Source: Volvox africanus
Taxonomy: Eukaryota; Chlorophyta; Chlorophyceae; Chlamydomonadales; Volvocaceae
NCBI GenBank assembly: GCA_030268105.1
Contig: BSDZ01000022.1
Span: 496,001 to 560,000 of the forward strand
Reading direction: 5' to 3'
DNA length: 64,000 nt
Below, piece by piece: positions 1-11,751 of this stretch. Made by a program: the position numbers and the translations under genes. The notes beneath the pieces were generated by a model. It was given only the letters and a program-made list of their open reading frames with translations, had not been told where the DNA came from and did no database searches. Position 1 is the first letter of the stretch. Every line of letters starts with the position of its first letter.

Positions 1-433
1 TGCTGACATCCTTGTAAGCACTCCTTGGCACGCTTGTCCATCGCGTCAGGAACATGTGGCAAGAAAGAAGTATAGCGTCTAGCGGTAAGCTTGCGAGGAA
101 ATCTACATCATTGGTATAATGGGATAAAGGTGTGACATCTGGAAAAAGGGATTTTCGCGTCAGGTGCATGGAGCGCCAACTCAATAATTGATGTGGGAGC
201 TTCTTATGGCGGGCTCCATGGTGCCAAGCTGCAGACCGCTATGTGGTGAGCTCCTTTACATTGTCATTTTATAATTACCCTACGAACTACGACAATATTG
301 TGAACAGCAATCTTTATGGAAAGTCCTAACTAGCTTGCGGCAGTGCGGCACCATCACCGTCGTACAGGCATCCGCGCCCCGAGCCCTTCTCCCTTGCCTA
401 TTTCCCTATGCATGTGGCTCTTGAATACATGGT

Positions 434-440
434 TATAAAA
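434..440 (+). promoter_or_regulatory. TATA box of the Ala-rich gene
   Basis: The heptamer TATAAAA lies about 225 bases before the chosen ATG at 665. This leaves room for a transcription start near 460-470 and a 5' leader of about 200 bases. It is the clearest TATA element next to a gene in the window. The rest of 1-664 shows no coding signal that I can support. Confidence 0.5.
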
Positions 441-664
441 GCGCAAAGGGCCTTGCAGTAAAGCCTTCACCGCCCATACTTACGCAATTGCACCTTTTGC
501 CAGCGCTACAGTCCGGGATTCCTCCCCTCTGCCAAAGCTGCTGCGATTACCGCACTGCTCAGAAGAACCGTCTTTTTAATTTACATATTAAGTCTTGACA
601 TGCTGATTTGAGGACGCCATCGCATAGGCATACGGACTGTCGCAGCATATTTTTGAACGTCAAA

Positions 665-3600
665 ATGCCGTCGGAGCTCTGCAGCATCGCCTCATTTAAC
701 CCTGATCTCGGTGAGTGGCTTCTGCGCGAAATAACAGATATCCTGTGGCCTGAAGGCCTTGCCGGGTTTGCACTGGTTGACTGGGCACGCAATCGTTTGT
801 CCTCAGACGATTGGTATTCTTGCCATACGAGTGATGATGAGGCGTTCCAAGATGCATTAGAAAGGAATAGCATCGCATCATTTTTCACGGCGCGGGGAGG
901 AGTTTCAACCGCGACCTCATTTGTGTACACTTCTATTGCAATAAGTTCACCCGCGCGACTGGCGGACGCCGATCAAGCGCTTGCTGAGATGGTTCCTGAG
1001 CCTATCGACTATCTGGACCCAAGACAGCAGCGCGATCCTCCGGAAATTGATGAGGAGGACGCGCCAGTCTTGAAACGGACACGGAGTGCGGTACCCTTGC
1101 AGTCGGTAAGGTGGCCTCGTTTTCAGGCACAGTAGGGAACAGCGTGAAGAGGATATGTTGGATTGTGCGGGTGACCACCGTTACGGTATTGTCAATTGAT
1201 ATGCTTCGCCAAGGGTGTCCAACGGCAAGCAAGCATAGCTTTGCGGCCTTAAGACTGGCCACCGCATAATTGCGTCTCGAAAATCAATACAGTTGTCCCC
1301 ATGTTGCAGCGGAATTTCAAAGTATCTTTTGCTTCACATCCTTACCACAGTCCTGAGGAGGGGCCCCCTGCACTTCATCCTGCGGCAAGAGGCTGCACGC
1401 CAAAGCTGGCTTTATCCGATCAAGAGCATTCACCAAACCTTATTTTGATTGTATATTGTCCCCAGGCCTTCTCGCCCTCGCGTAGCACATCTACGCCATC
1501 CACAAAGACCAAGGCCAACGCTAGAGTCGGCGCACGTCGAGGGCAGATTTTTCGTGCCTTCGCTGTCTCATCCCCATCTCTTCCGTCGTCTAAGGTCCCC
1601 CATGCTGCAATCCCGGCGGCCGGGTCCGTACGTGTTTCCATTTCTGTGCAGCCAGACTGTGCCTCAGTTCGGGTCCAGATTCTGCCAGCAATCTTCTGCT
1701 TCGGCGACGTGCCGCTGCCTATTCCCTCGGGCAGCACGGACTACTGTGCTGCCCTGCTGGGCCCTGAGGGCAGCGTCGCCGCGGCGGAGAGCTTTCTAAT
1801 CAAGCGTGAAAGTGATTCCCCACAGCCTCAGATTTTCAATTCTGATGAGCCTACAACGCCAACGGCAGAGCCTGTGGCGACAGCCCAGCTCGACGCTGAC
1901 TGCGCGGTAAAGCTGCTTACCCGCCCGCGCGGTGCAACGCTGTGCAAACCAGATACTCCTAAGGATCAAAACAAGAAACGCCAAGCCAAGGAGAAGGAGG
2001 GAAAGTCTCACGACAGCGGCGGCGGCTTCCCGGGTTTTTTCCTCCAACGCCTTTTTCCTAGCATGCGGGACAGCCGCGGTAGTAACAGCGCCAATGGATG
2101 TAGCGACGAAGATTCCCTGCTGCCAGCCACGGTGCAAGAGCTAGGCTCGGAACTTCTTATGGCCTCGGCGGTCATTTCAACCGCTGGTGTGGCAGCCGCT
2201 GCACAGCAGATCCCTGTTGTCGCAGGTTACGTGCAGGCAGCAGCTCCAGTGGGCATCGCAGCTGCAGTGCCTGTAACCGCTCCTTCAGCGTCCGCCATTT
2301 CTTTGAACACAGGTCGTGAGCCGGGCATGATCGATGAGGCTGCGGCTGCAGCGCATAATTTGTCGGTAGAGATTTTTCGTAACGTCCTGCAGGCGGCGGC
2401 AGACAATGTTGGCGGTGATTCCACGCCCAAGGCGCTGCTAAGTCCTCGAGACATAGCTTTTCCGTCTACAGAAGCCCGTATGCCTCAACGCGACCAGATT
2501 GCAACGGTTCCTACAACTTGGGCGGCGGAGGTGTCCGATTTCCCATCAGCAGACGCCATCCCGCTAGGCGGCAGCGATTTTGAAAGGATGCCGATAAGTC
2601 ATCAGGATTATTCTCCAAGCATGAGCCAAAAGCAGACATCTCCCAGTGATACAGCCCTAGAGTTGCTGGTTAGCCTTGCATCTGGAGTCACAGAAACGGA
2701 AGGCCGAAAGCCTGTTGCGCTAGGCCGTGATGCCACCACGAAAACCAACAAGCATAAGGCAGCTCCGGACCCTGCGCCAGCGGAGGTTGTGGCAGAGGTC
2801 GAGCGCTACTCAGCTGGGGGTGCCCTCGCAGAGAATGATGGTCAGGTGACCCCATCTCTCAGCACGGATGGGCTTGCGCTGGACTGCAGCGGCCTCCCGA
2901 TGCCCGAGCTGGAGAAGTGTGAGTCCCCCGTCACAGTTGGCGCACCGCCCGTTGGTGTAGCTGTTGACGATGCTGATGCTGCGAGCATTCATTCGAATGT
3001 GGATGGGCAGGAGGGCGGTCTTCACGCTGCGACCGCTGCTGTAGACTCTTCAACTGCCCCAGCTAAGCGGCTACTCATACCTTCGGATGCTGGCCCTACC
3101 ACCGCCTCGCCGCGCACCGTGAGCAAGCGGGCGTATGGAACCGTCGCGCGGTTGGTGAAGAAAATTGCCCCTGACTTCCGTGATACCACAGTACTGAGCA
3201 TGTCGACCTCATCGATACAGGCCTCGGCTCTTGCAGCACCAGCGGCGGTGGCCGTGTCGGTCGAGGAGGTAATTATCGACCAGTCACAAGAGCTGCAGTC
3301 AGCGGGTGCTCTGTTTGCTGCCTCCCGGGAGGCTATGCCGTCTGGCGGTGGAGACGTGCTGACGAAGGCAACCGAGTTTGCAGCGGTGGCAGAGCAGCCT
3401 AGACTTGGAGACCCAAAGTTTGGTGCGGCCTTGACAGTGGTCGATCTAGACGGGTCGGCGGCTGAGGAAGGTGCAACAGATTGCACAAGTGAGCCAGCAC
3501 CAGGGGTGCAGGCTGATGTAGCAGTGGAGCGATTGGGTAAGACGTCGTTTTCCTGATGTCATACAGATGTCATCGCCTGTCTCTTAGTGAAGGATGCGAG

Positions 3601-5916
3601 GGATGCGTGCGCATTCTTCAGTTCAACGGCCTCTGATTTGATCATACCTGTTTGTATGCCAAACATCTGAACATCGATTTATTCCGTTGCGTTGAATGGC
3701 TCATTGAATATATCCTTACGGATTGCGGCACATACGCTGGGAGCCGGACACGGGGGAGGCCTCTGCATCAACGCACATGCATCCGCCTTCATGTGTGCCA
3801 TCGTAAGGACCGGTTGTGTCCTGGTATTGGTGCATTTGCATTACCTCCTGTGTCTTTCCGGGTTTCCTTGCATTGCGCAGAATCAGCAATGCCTTCGCTG
3901 TTTGTGTTTGGACAAGAGCAGTCCAAAGGAGGTATGTGCGAACGCGTAATATATTGCCTGTTTCCTTATTTTCCTGATTTCAATTTGGTCTTGAGGGGAT
4001 GTGCCGGTGCGTTTGTATGTTCCGCTTCCGTCAAGCATGGGAAGCTCACCTACCCTCCGGTTACCTGCTAAGATGCCAATAATCCCGGGTGAGGGTGCAG
4101 AACATCTGTGCTTAACTGCCAATTGTTCTGTGCGATGGTGCAGAGGAGTATGTGTCTGAGCAACACACTGGCGTCTTCGTCTGCGTTTCGCGCGTTGGTG
4201 TCGTGTCCTGAGCCCTGGCCTGTTCAGTGGACCCGAGATCAGCCGGATTGAATGTTCCCATCTGCACCTGCAGCCAAGCTCGGATCAGGCAGGGCCCGGT
4301 CGTTCACCAGTAAAGCTCCTACCGTAGCTCTGTCAGCAGCTGATGACCCCGCTCTGTATGCTGAGGCCGCAGGCCGCAAGCGTAAGGCTGTTGACGAGGT
4401 AGGAACATTTCCCGAATGCTTGGAAACCGCACAATTGCGGCCCACTGCGTATCCGTCCTAGTAAGGTCATGTCGTACAGGCACTTCAGCAGTGTGCGGTC
4501 CATTTTCCTTTTTTTGACAGCTCCAAACTTTGCAGATGGCTTGTTCTCTTCATCGGTGTCGAATCTTTCCCCATTATTGGTTCCATGTTGACGTGGGCGC
4601 CTCTTGGGTCCTTACCTCAGATCTTGCCGGACGCCAAGGTGCCCGTCTTCGTTGAGAGATCCAGTCCGGATGACCTGGAGCTCGCACCTCACTTTGAGCA
4701 AGCTACCGTTGCCGCAACGGTCTCGCCATTGCCGACGGAGGGGGAGATGTACCCAGCTCCGCAGGCGGCGGCGGTCCAAGAGGCCCGTTCCATTCCATTA
4801 ACTCATTCGGGAATAGCCGTGGAACAGGTAGCTACCACGACAAAGAGTGCAGGCGTGCAAGAATCGCATGCCGCAGCACCTACAATCGACGCACAAGAAC
4901 TCCCGGTCCCTGGTGCAGATAAGCAGCTGCTAGTGGTTGCCGTGATCTCAAATACCGAAGCGGCCGTGCTGACGCCAGCAGCTAGCAGTATTGAGGCTGA
5001 GGTGCCATCAGCGGTGGCTGTTATCAGCAAAGAGTGCAAACAGCATGCGTTTGCGGAGGGTGCTAGGTCTGCTGCAACAGAGCTATCGGCTGCCGTTAGG
5101 CCTGGTGCGCATTCGGCTATGGCAGTAATTGTCAATGATGTCCCCGATCTAGGTGGGCTCTCCACCGTATCGGGGACGCACACTGCGCTCGGCACTGCGT
5201 CTCCGCAATTGGAGCCAGCGAAGGAGGGGCCCACCCGTCTGAGTCCCGAGCCGGCAGTTGCAGTGACGGCTGCACATGCCGATGTGCGTCATTCACCGGG
5301 CGCTACGGTGAAGCATGAGGAGCCCATTTGTGCATCAGCCAAGACCCTGGGCCCCGCGGGTGTTGATGAGGCCGTGGCGATCCGAGGAAACTTCACCGTG
5401 CCGGAGCACGACCTTGCATTGGACTCTACCGCTGTTGCTCCTCAGGTAGTTACGCTGCTTGCGGAGACGAGCATTGGCGAGGGCCAAGCGCGGGCGACGG
5501 TGGCGCCCCTAGGTGGCGCCACCCACGAACCAAACGTCCTACCTGTGGCGCGGCCGCAGGCAGTTGCCTCCACGAAGGAATTGGTCCCTGGCCTGGTGCT
5601 AGGGAAGGTTCAGGGCGGCACCAAGGAGCAGCTGGTTGCACCGGAGGCTGCGCCGGACACTCAGCAACCGCAGGAGGAGCTGCGGAATGCTCCAGCTGGG
5701 GCTGCAGCGGTAAATACGGAGATTGAGGCCAGTCCAGTGGAGGTTATAAAGGCTGCCGGCGATGCACTGGCTGCCGGGAACGTTTCAAAGGCAGCGGGTG
5801 GCGAGCCCACAGAGCGGGCCGTTGAGGTGTTTTCACCCAAGCTAGGGTCTCCAACAGATGGCGGAAAACACAAGCGGCGCAACAGCGGGTTTAGCTTCTT
5901 TAACTGCTTCCGTTAA
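665..5916 (+). CDS. Ala/Val-rich low-complexity protein, 1362 aa, function unknown
   Basis: Not recognised as a known family. Model: exons 665-1105, 1310-3536, 4274-4398 and 4621-5916, joined in phases 0, 1 and 0, 4089 bases in total. Donors are GTAAGG, GTAAGA and GTAGGA, and acceptors are TGCAG, TGCAG and CTCAG. Residues 1-147 are an ordinary-looking acidic domain (start MPSELCSIASFNPDLGEWLL). Residues 148-280 hold a possible beta-rich stretch (VRVSISVQPDCASVRVQILP). The remainder is Ala/Val/Pro/Ser/Glu-rich and probably disordered, apart from a basic block near residue 370 followed by GGGFPGFFLQRLFPS. The extreme C-terminus, KRRNSGFSFFNCFR, is basic then aromatic with a cysteine, and RRNS could be a kinase site. 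The large second exon might hide further introns, but it stays open throughout and all phases close. Function is unassigned; the open frame and splice signals support a real gene. Confidence 0.6.
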
Positions 5917-6813
5917 TAAGGTGTCAGTTGGGTTGGAAGTGAAGGCTTCATCACACCCTGTATGAGTACCATGTCGACGTGGTGCACATCATGGCCCCGT
6001 TCCAAATGAACACCTCTTTTTGTTAGACACGATTGGCAGGCGGGTGTATTCAAAGAATTGGTATATAACTATCGTGCACTTTGGTGTGAATGACCCAGTC
6101 AGCGACCTTACAGCATCGTTGTCCCTGGAAGACGTGTTGTTTAAAGCTGGTGATGAATACGCGAGCCCAGATCATGTGTGGCGTAATGCATGGGGACAGT
6201 ACGCACGCGTACGATTCCTATGTTTTTGAATCAACGGAAATACGACGTATCTGATTGGGTCCGGAACCTGTCGCAGCAAGAATATCCACGAGTTGGTTAT
6301 TATTGGTAGAGCGTATGGCGTGAACGTACCTGGCGACCTAAATGTATTCTACTTTTCGTGATCATTTTGACATTGATTTTTGGACGGATAGGGTTAGTGT
6401 GTACGACGATTCCACAAAGGTACACCTATTCGGTTGTTGTAGACCGCCAGGTATTAGTTGTTTTCTATTCACAGATCGGAAGTGTTGCGATTGGATATGC
6501 AAATACGCTCGCTGCAGGGTGCGAGGTGGCCTACATAACTTGGGTGCTTACGTTTGGACAACTGTGGTTATGGCTATTTGGTTAACTATTTCCTGCTTTT
6601 GATATTCTGGTTTCCTATCGGATTTGTGTACTTGTGTTTCTACACTTTGAAAACTGTTAAATTCTTGGAGACGGCAGTTGATTAAAAAAGAGTATATTAC
6701 ATATTCGTTTACTGCCTTAAGGCAGACATAAGTGCTGGTCGCTTGGCGACAGCGTGCCATGCAGGTGCATGCCCTTTTCCGCGGGTGACTCATACGCGTG
6801 TAGGACGGTAGAA
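5917..6813. other. Intergenic between convergent genes
   Basis: This stretch lies between the stop codon of the Ala-rich gene and the stop codon of the monooxygenase gene on the other strand. It should hold both 3' untranslated regions. I see no further gene. A TGTAA signal for the minus-strand gene is listed separately; I found no TGTAA close behind 5916. Confidence 0.6.
6697..6701 (-). terminator. TGTAA polyadenylation signal of the monooxygenase gene
   Basis: TTACA on the plus strand reads TGTAA on the coding strand, about 113 bases after the TAG stop at 6816-6814. TGTAA is the usual nuclear polyadenylation signal in Chlamydomonas and Volvox, so spacing and strand both fit. Confidence 0.5.
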
Positions 6814-9800
6814 CTAGGAAATGAATGCGCCAGCAGCTGCCGATGCCTTAATGGCGAGCATCCCTAAAGCTACCACCAGAGCACCCACAAGCAACCAGAT
6901 ACGCTGTGTGGTAGCATGCACGGTGTCCCGGATCTGCGTGCATAATAACCGAGTATGCAGCCGGGTTCGTATGGAAGTTTCAGAAAATCCAACTCGTGTT
7001 AATACTGCAGCTCAAAATTCCCTAATGCTCGGCATACCGCCCTCAACCCTTCAAGGATGGGGACCCTCAAAAAACTAACGCCAGCGACTGTGAATCGGCT
7101 CGTCTCTTAACCCCACTCAGGTACGGATTAGATGTTTTGGTGAGGTCGAGATATAGCCATCGCAGGCAACGTACGATAGATGATGCAGAGGCGAGCTAAA
7201 GATATTCTTGTTGTACACTGTACCACTGATCAAAAGGCGAGAACCTGTCCCCTACCACTCGAAGACATCCATCATGACCACCAGCCCGCACTCCTCCCCC
7301 TTGACCCTCCCCTCCCCCTAAACACACACACCTGTACATAGCTCATTTGATTGCGCCGCGTCAGCACGGCTGTTTGCGGAGAGAAGGCCCAGGGGAACAG
7401 ATAATGCAGCGCTGATCGCAGCAGCACATTCAGCGCCCAAAGGCTGCCTCTGAATTTGTCCTGTTGGTACTGTGGATGTGATACAGGTCCTTCAAATACT
7501 GTTTTAAGTCAACGGCACGCTGAAAGACAAAGATGGCCCTCAGGGAAACGTCGTCACAAACCCTCCATCACGCAAGGGAACCCACGGCCCGTGAACAGGC
7601 AAACTAGGCAGGGGGTGGTACGGCGACCGCAGGCAAGGACAGCCAATGGCATCGACACGAAACAGGGAAAGGAGTCCGTACAGTGTACGGAAACGTGAAG
7701 GGCCATCTATGATGGTGTATCTGTATGTTATATTTATTGAGAATGTTTTAATTGCCATTACGTTCCATATCTTGTATCCCAGCTTGACGTTGATACCAGT
7801 GAACAGCCGTGGCGTGGCCACATGTGCGGATGCAGTAATGGCAACCAAATGGCATGATGGCATCTATCGTACCTGGTACGGCGCACCGAACGTCATAATC
7901 TCCGCCAGGGCCGCGGCCTCTGGCGCCCGACGGCTCTCGTACAGCGGCAGCGCTCGCGCCAGATCCCCACCCGCCTCATCCAGCGCCTTACGTGATGCAG
8001 CGGAAAGAGCGAATACACGACACTATAATCGTATGGTATTTGTATATAATTCCTGTCGTACACTGTACGAGAATTAGAAGAAAGGCAGTGGGTTAGGGAT
8101 GCGAGAGTCCACCTTTGCCGCGTTGGATGATGTCTTGATATGGCCGTGCTATTTTACATCTAAAGAACCCCAAGAAACTAAGAGAGTGGCAGGTGATATT
8201 CGTGAGCAAGTGGCCTGACAGCGGTACAATGACCCGTCACTCACTCAGATCACACCAGATCGCCGACCAGACCACCATCCTTAAAAAAATACAGTGCAGC
8301 CCTGGACGCGCTTGACGCACAAGGCATATGATCACCTCGCGCCCTCTACCCGGATCTGTCGCGTTGGAGATTGGACCCACACCCACTCACAACGCAAATA
8401 CGGCAATGTGAGGTTATCTGCGGTCACCTGAACCCGACTTGCTCCTAGAAGATAAACCCTAAGTCGTATCTGAAAAGTCTTATGAATAAGAAATCTGTTG
8501 CTTGGAATGAAAATGATTACTTGCAGTACGGCACCGTAAAGCTGTAGTACCACTGAACCCAAAGCGCTATGCGGTGAGACACAGCCGTGGTCGGCCCTGC
8601 CCTGCATTCTATACTATAACGCGCCAGGGGTGGAACTCACCTGCGCCAGTGCAAGAGCGTCTAGCATGGAGCTGTTGACGCCCTGACCCAGATCAGGCGG
8701 GAAGCAATGTACCGCGTCCCCGCATAGAACAACACCGCTGCAGGGCGGGGGGATAGCGGCACCTGTACCGCCCTTCATGGAGCAGTCCTCGTCACCACCG
8801 CTGGCGCCGTCGCCTCCGCTGCCGCCAGGGGGAGCAGCTTGCGGAACGACTGGAGGGGACGGCTGGGGTTCTGAGGCGTTACTTGACCCGGAAGTACGAC
8901 CGTTTTCTTGACCCGGAAGTACGGCCATCAAGTGTTTAACGTATTGCGGCGGGGGGAACACCCCACCGCGCGATGCGGCAATTGCCTCGAGCTGTTGCTC
9001 CGTGAAGAGCGAGGGGATATCAATCTGTGGAAATGATTCCTGTGTACGACAGTCCAGTACAGCAGCAGCAATAAACGGGAACGAATGGATTTACATAACC
9101 TTAATTTACCTGAATTACTTGAAATTCCTTACGCGCAGTGAATGTCTTGTTTAAATCATGGAATAGAGGGAGAAAGCCTGGTTCTCAATTCGGCGGCGTG
9201 AGGAGCTGCGTACTATAGCCCCGCAGGAGTCCGAGGTAGGAGTCCTCGTTCCTTTCCTGCGCCGCTGAGATATTGTGAAGACCATCCCCAATAAAATTTT
9301 GGATTACCTTTAGGCCTGGCGCCAATTCCGTACAATCCCATACTTTGCTGTGTGTAATGTCGTGTTCAATGATAATGATATAAATATAAATAATAATGAG
9401 AATAAAATGCATTAACAATATTATATCGTACTCGTAAGATCCTCATTATTTGATTACTGCTAATTTCCTTATCTGTAATGTTTTTAATAATATTACTATA
9501 TCATACATATTTAGAATCACCAGCTATGTATAATGAATATTACTTTTTCAAGATTTCATGTCATTTATTTCATTATATTACCCCCGTTAATATCTCTTTA
9601 TACTATTTGCTGTGAAACGCCCACACCTGCAGGAACGCTCCCAATTGCTTTCCCGAGTCCAGCGTCCAGAAGATGTGGTCCTTCTTCGCGATTACGTTGG
9701 CAGTACGGGGTGATGAGGGCTCCCCGAGCGGCAAGAGCCCCAGCCGCATTGCGCGGTTGGGGGGCGCCTTGGCTCCCACGATGACGGCGGATTGCGAGTT

Positions 9801-11751
9801 TGGCACGAGTATGCCGCTGCCGCCCTTGGAGGCAACTGACGCAGAAATAGCAGGATCAGGATCAGGTGCAGGTGCAGGATCAGGTGCAGGTGCTGCAGCA
9901 GAGCCTGCATCACTGGTATGCATCGCCTCAGAGATGTCACCTTGCTCAGCCCCCGGTTTGTGTTGCTCGTCTCTTTGCTGCTTCGCATTGAAGGTTGGGT
10001 TAGGCGGCAGAGGTAACACTTGATACCGCAGGCCAGCAGCGGGCGAGTTCAAAACTACGGGTCGGAAATGATCAGCTGGCAGATTAACCGCCGGTGCCCA
10101 TTTCTCCAGCGCCTGCCGTACTAGGCTGTTAAAACCATCAGCTCCCACTAACAACCGAGGAGCGAACTGAAAGTCCCGATTGCTAGCGATGTCGCGAGCG
10201 TGTACGACAATCGGGTCGGCAGTGACGCCACCGCCAGTCCCAGCCGCCAGCTGAATGTCCGTCACCTGGACATTGCTCAGTAGTCGTACACGGCCCTCCC
10301 GCTCTGCCGGAGCAAGGCCACCGTACAGGGCTTTGATAAAGGCACGGCGGGTGAGCCAAGTGCAAGCGGGTGTGCTTTCCTGCGATGTTGGGGGGCGGAG
10401 GGAGGGGGGAAGTGAAGATCGGGATTTGTTGAACCGAAGAAGTCCACCGAGCGTGAGGTAAGGTGCGTGTACTAAAACCTGTACATCGTAACCTGTACGA
10501 CATTACCACGCAACCTACCCCGAGGGTGGCGTTGAACTCCTTGTACGCGCCGTCTGGAAGTAAATAAGCCACCTCCATACCCTGTTTCTCGACGCCCGCC
10601 GCCACCACCGCCTCTGTGACACCCACCGCATCCGTAAGCGAGCGGCCGCGGCCATCAATCATGTACATGTACGACTTGTCAGGTTCCGCCAGATCTGGAT
10701 TTTGTTGTAAGGAACAGAGGAGAGCTGGTTAGATATAACAAAAAAGCAACCTTTCTTTGTCTAACTCTGTCTGTCTTTGTTTTTCCCAAGCAGGTGAAGA
10801 CGCGGAGAGCACCTGTTTGGGGACCCTCGAGTGCCGGTATGGGGACCCTCTGCTCTCCTCCCTCTGCTCCCTGCCCTTTCCCTCCCTCTCCCCCCTTCCC
10901 CGGGCGCCCTAGTCCTTCCGACATGATGCGATGTGATATGATATGGAGGCACAAAACAATAAATTTACTGAACTAAAGACCATGGAACTAAATTGCGGGA
11001 GCATGCCGGAGTTATTGCAACAACCTATTCCTTCCGTACATTCTCAACCGCTAGCCAAACCGACTTAGATTGCTTACCAGATACCGTTACATACCTTCCC
11101 TCTGACCGTTTATCGTACATGTCGGTGTGTGTGTGTATTGGTGCGCATGTATACGTAACCCATAAGCCTAGGTTAAGTGTGATGCAACCGTGTATACATT
11201 CGGTTTTATAACAGCATCGTAATTCCGTACATCTAGTATACCCGTACAGCCCACGCACACTCACCGATGGCTGACCTCTTTTCCAACAAAATGATTCGCT
11301 CCCAACGCTGGTGGTGGCGCTGCGCCAGTAGCAGCGCAGTTGCCAGACCTGAGGGCCCGGCCCCCACTATCACCGCGTCGCAGGCCTCAACCCGGGGTGG
11401 GGGTTGTGCCTCTGTTTGTGGTTGTGGCACTTGCCCTGGCATATTAGTTGGTTGCGGTGGTTGATGTATAGTGGATGCATGGCTGCTTGTTGTCATGACA
11501 GTAGATGGACGAAAATTCGGAGTCCTCGCCGTCGCCGCCCCAAAACCAGCCGTCGCAATCCCCACTCGTCTTACAAGTTGGTTTCGTACAGCCTCATGTG
11601 GAAAAGTTCGTCCGGCTATTTGCACATGCGCGTGCAGCCCGTGGGAATACCCAAGGCCTAGAGGTTGTCGTGGAAGGGTGCAGCGGAGGCGGTCATGGAG
11701 GATGGCGGGTGAGCGGGGAGGTGTTGGAACTCTGCTAAGGAGCATTCCCAA
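6814..11751 (-). CDS. FAD-dependent monooxygenase, kynurenine 3-monooxygenase-like
   Basis: A flavoprotein aromatic hydroxylase that would use FAD, NAD(P)H and O2. Exons on the minus strand: 11751-11265, 10694-10519, 10379-9627, 9039-8641, 8022-7873, 7469-7332 and 6933-6814, total 2223 bases, 740 residues; every join keeps frame. Residues 130-135 are the dinucleotide motif GAGPSG, followed by LLEK. After the first join comes DLAEPDKSYMYMIDGRGRSL, typical of this group. GADGFNSLVR near 300 is the DG motif. GDAVHCFPPDLGQGVNSSML near 579 is the flavin-binding GD motif in the form seen in KMO-like proteins. The last exon encodes a hydrophobic helix (IWLLVGALVVALGMLAI), matching the C-terminal membrane anchor of KMO. 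Length exceeds the usual 450-500 because of low-complexity inserts near 345-400 and 515-570 and a 120-residue N-terminal extension rich in Arg and Ser, possibly a transit peptide; a start at 11497 is an alternative. Substrate is inferred only from resemblance. Confidence 0.85.

Noticed and set aside
608..664. Earlier ATG at 608 for the Ala-rich gene
   Set aside because: In frame but adds a Cys/Arg-rich stretch unlike the domain; ATG at 665 gives a cleaner start. The choice is not certain.
9185..9418. An extra exon of the monooxygenase (ending QLLTPPN)
   Set aside because: Joining 9627 directly to 9039 gives the family-like FLQESFPQID with correct phase; the intermediate stretch has no good pair of splice sites.
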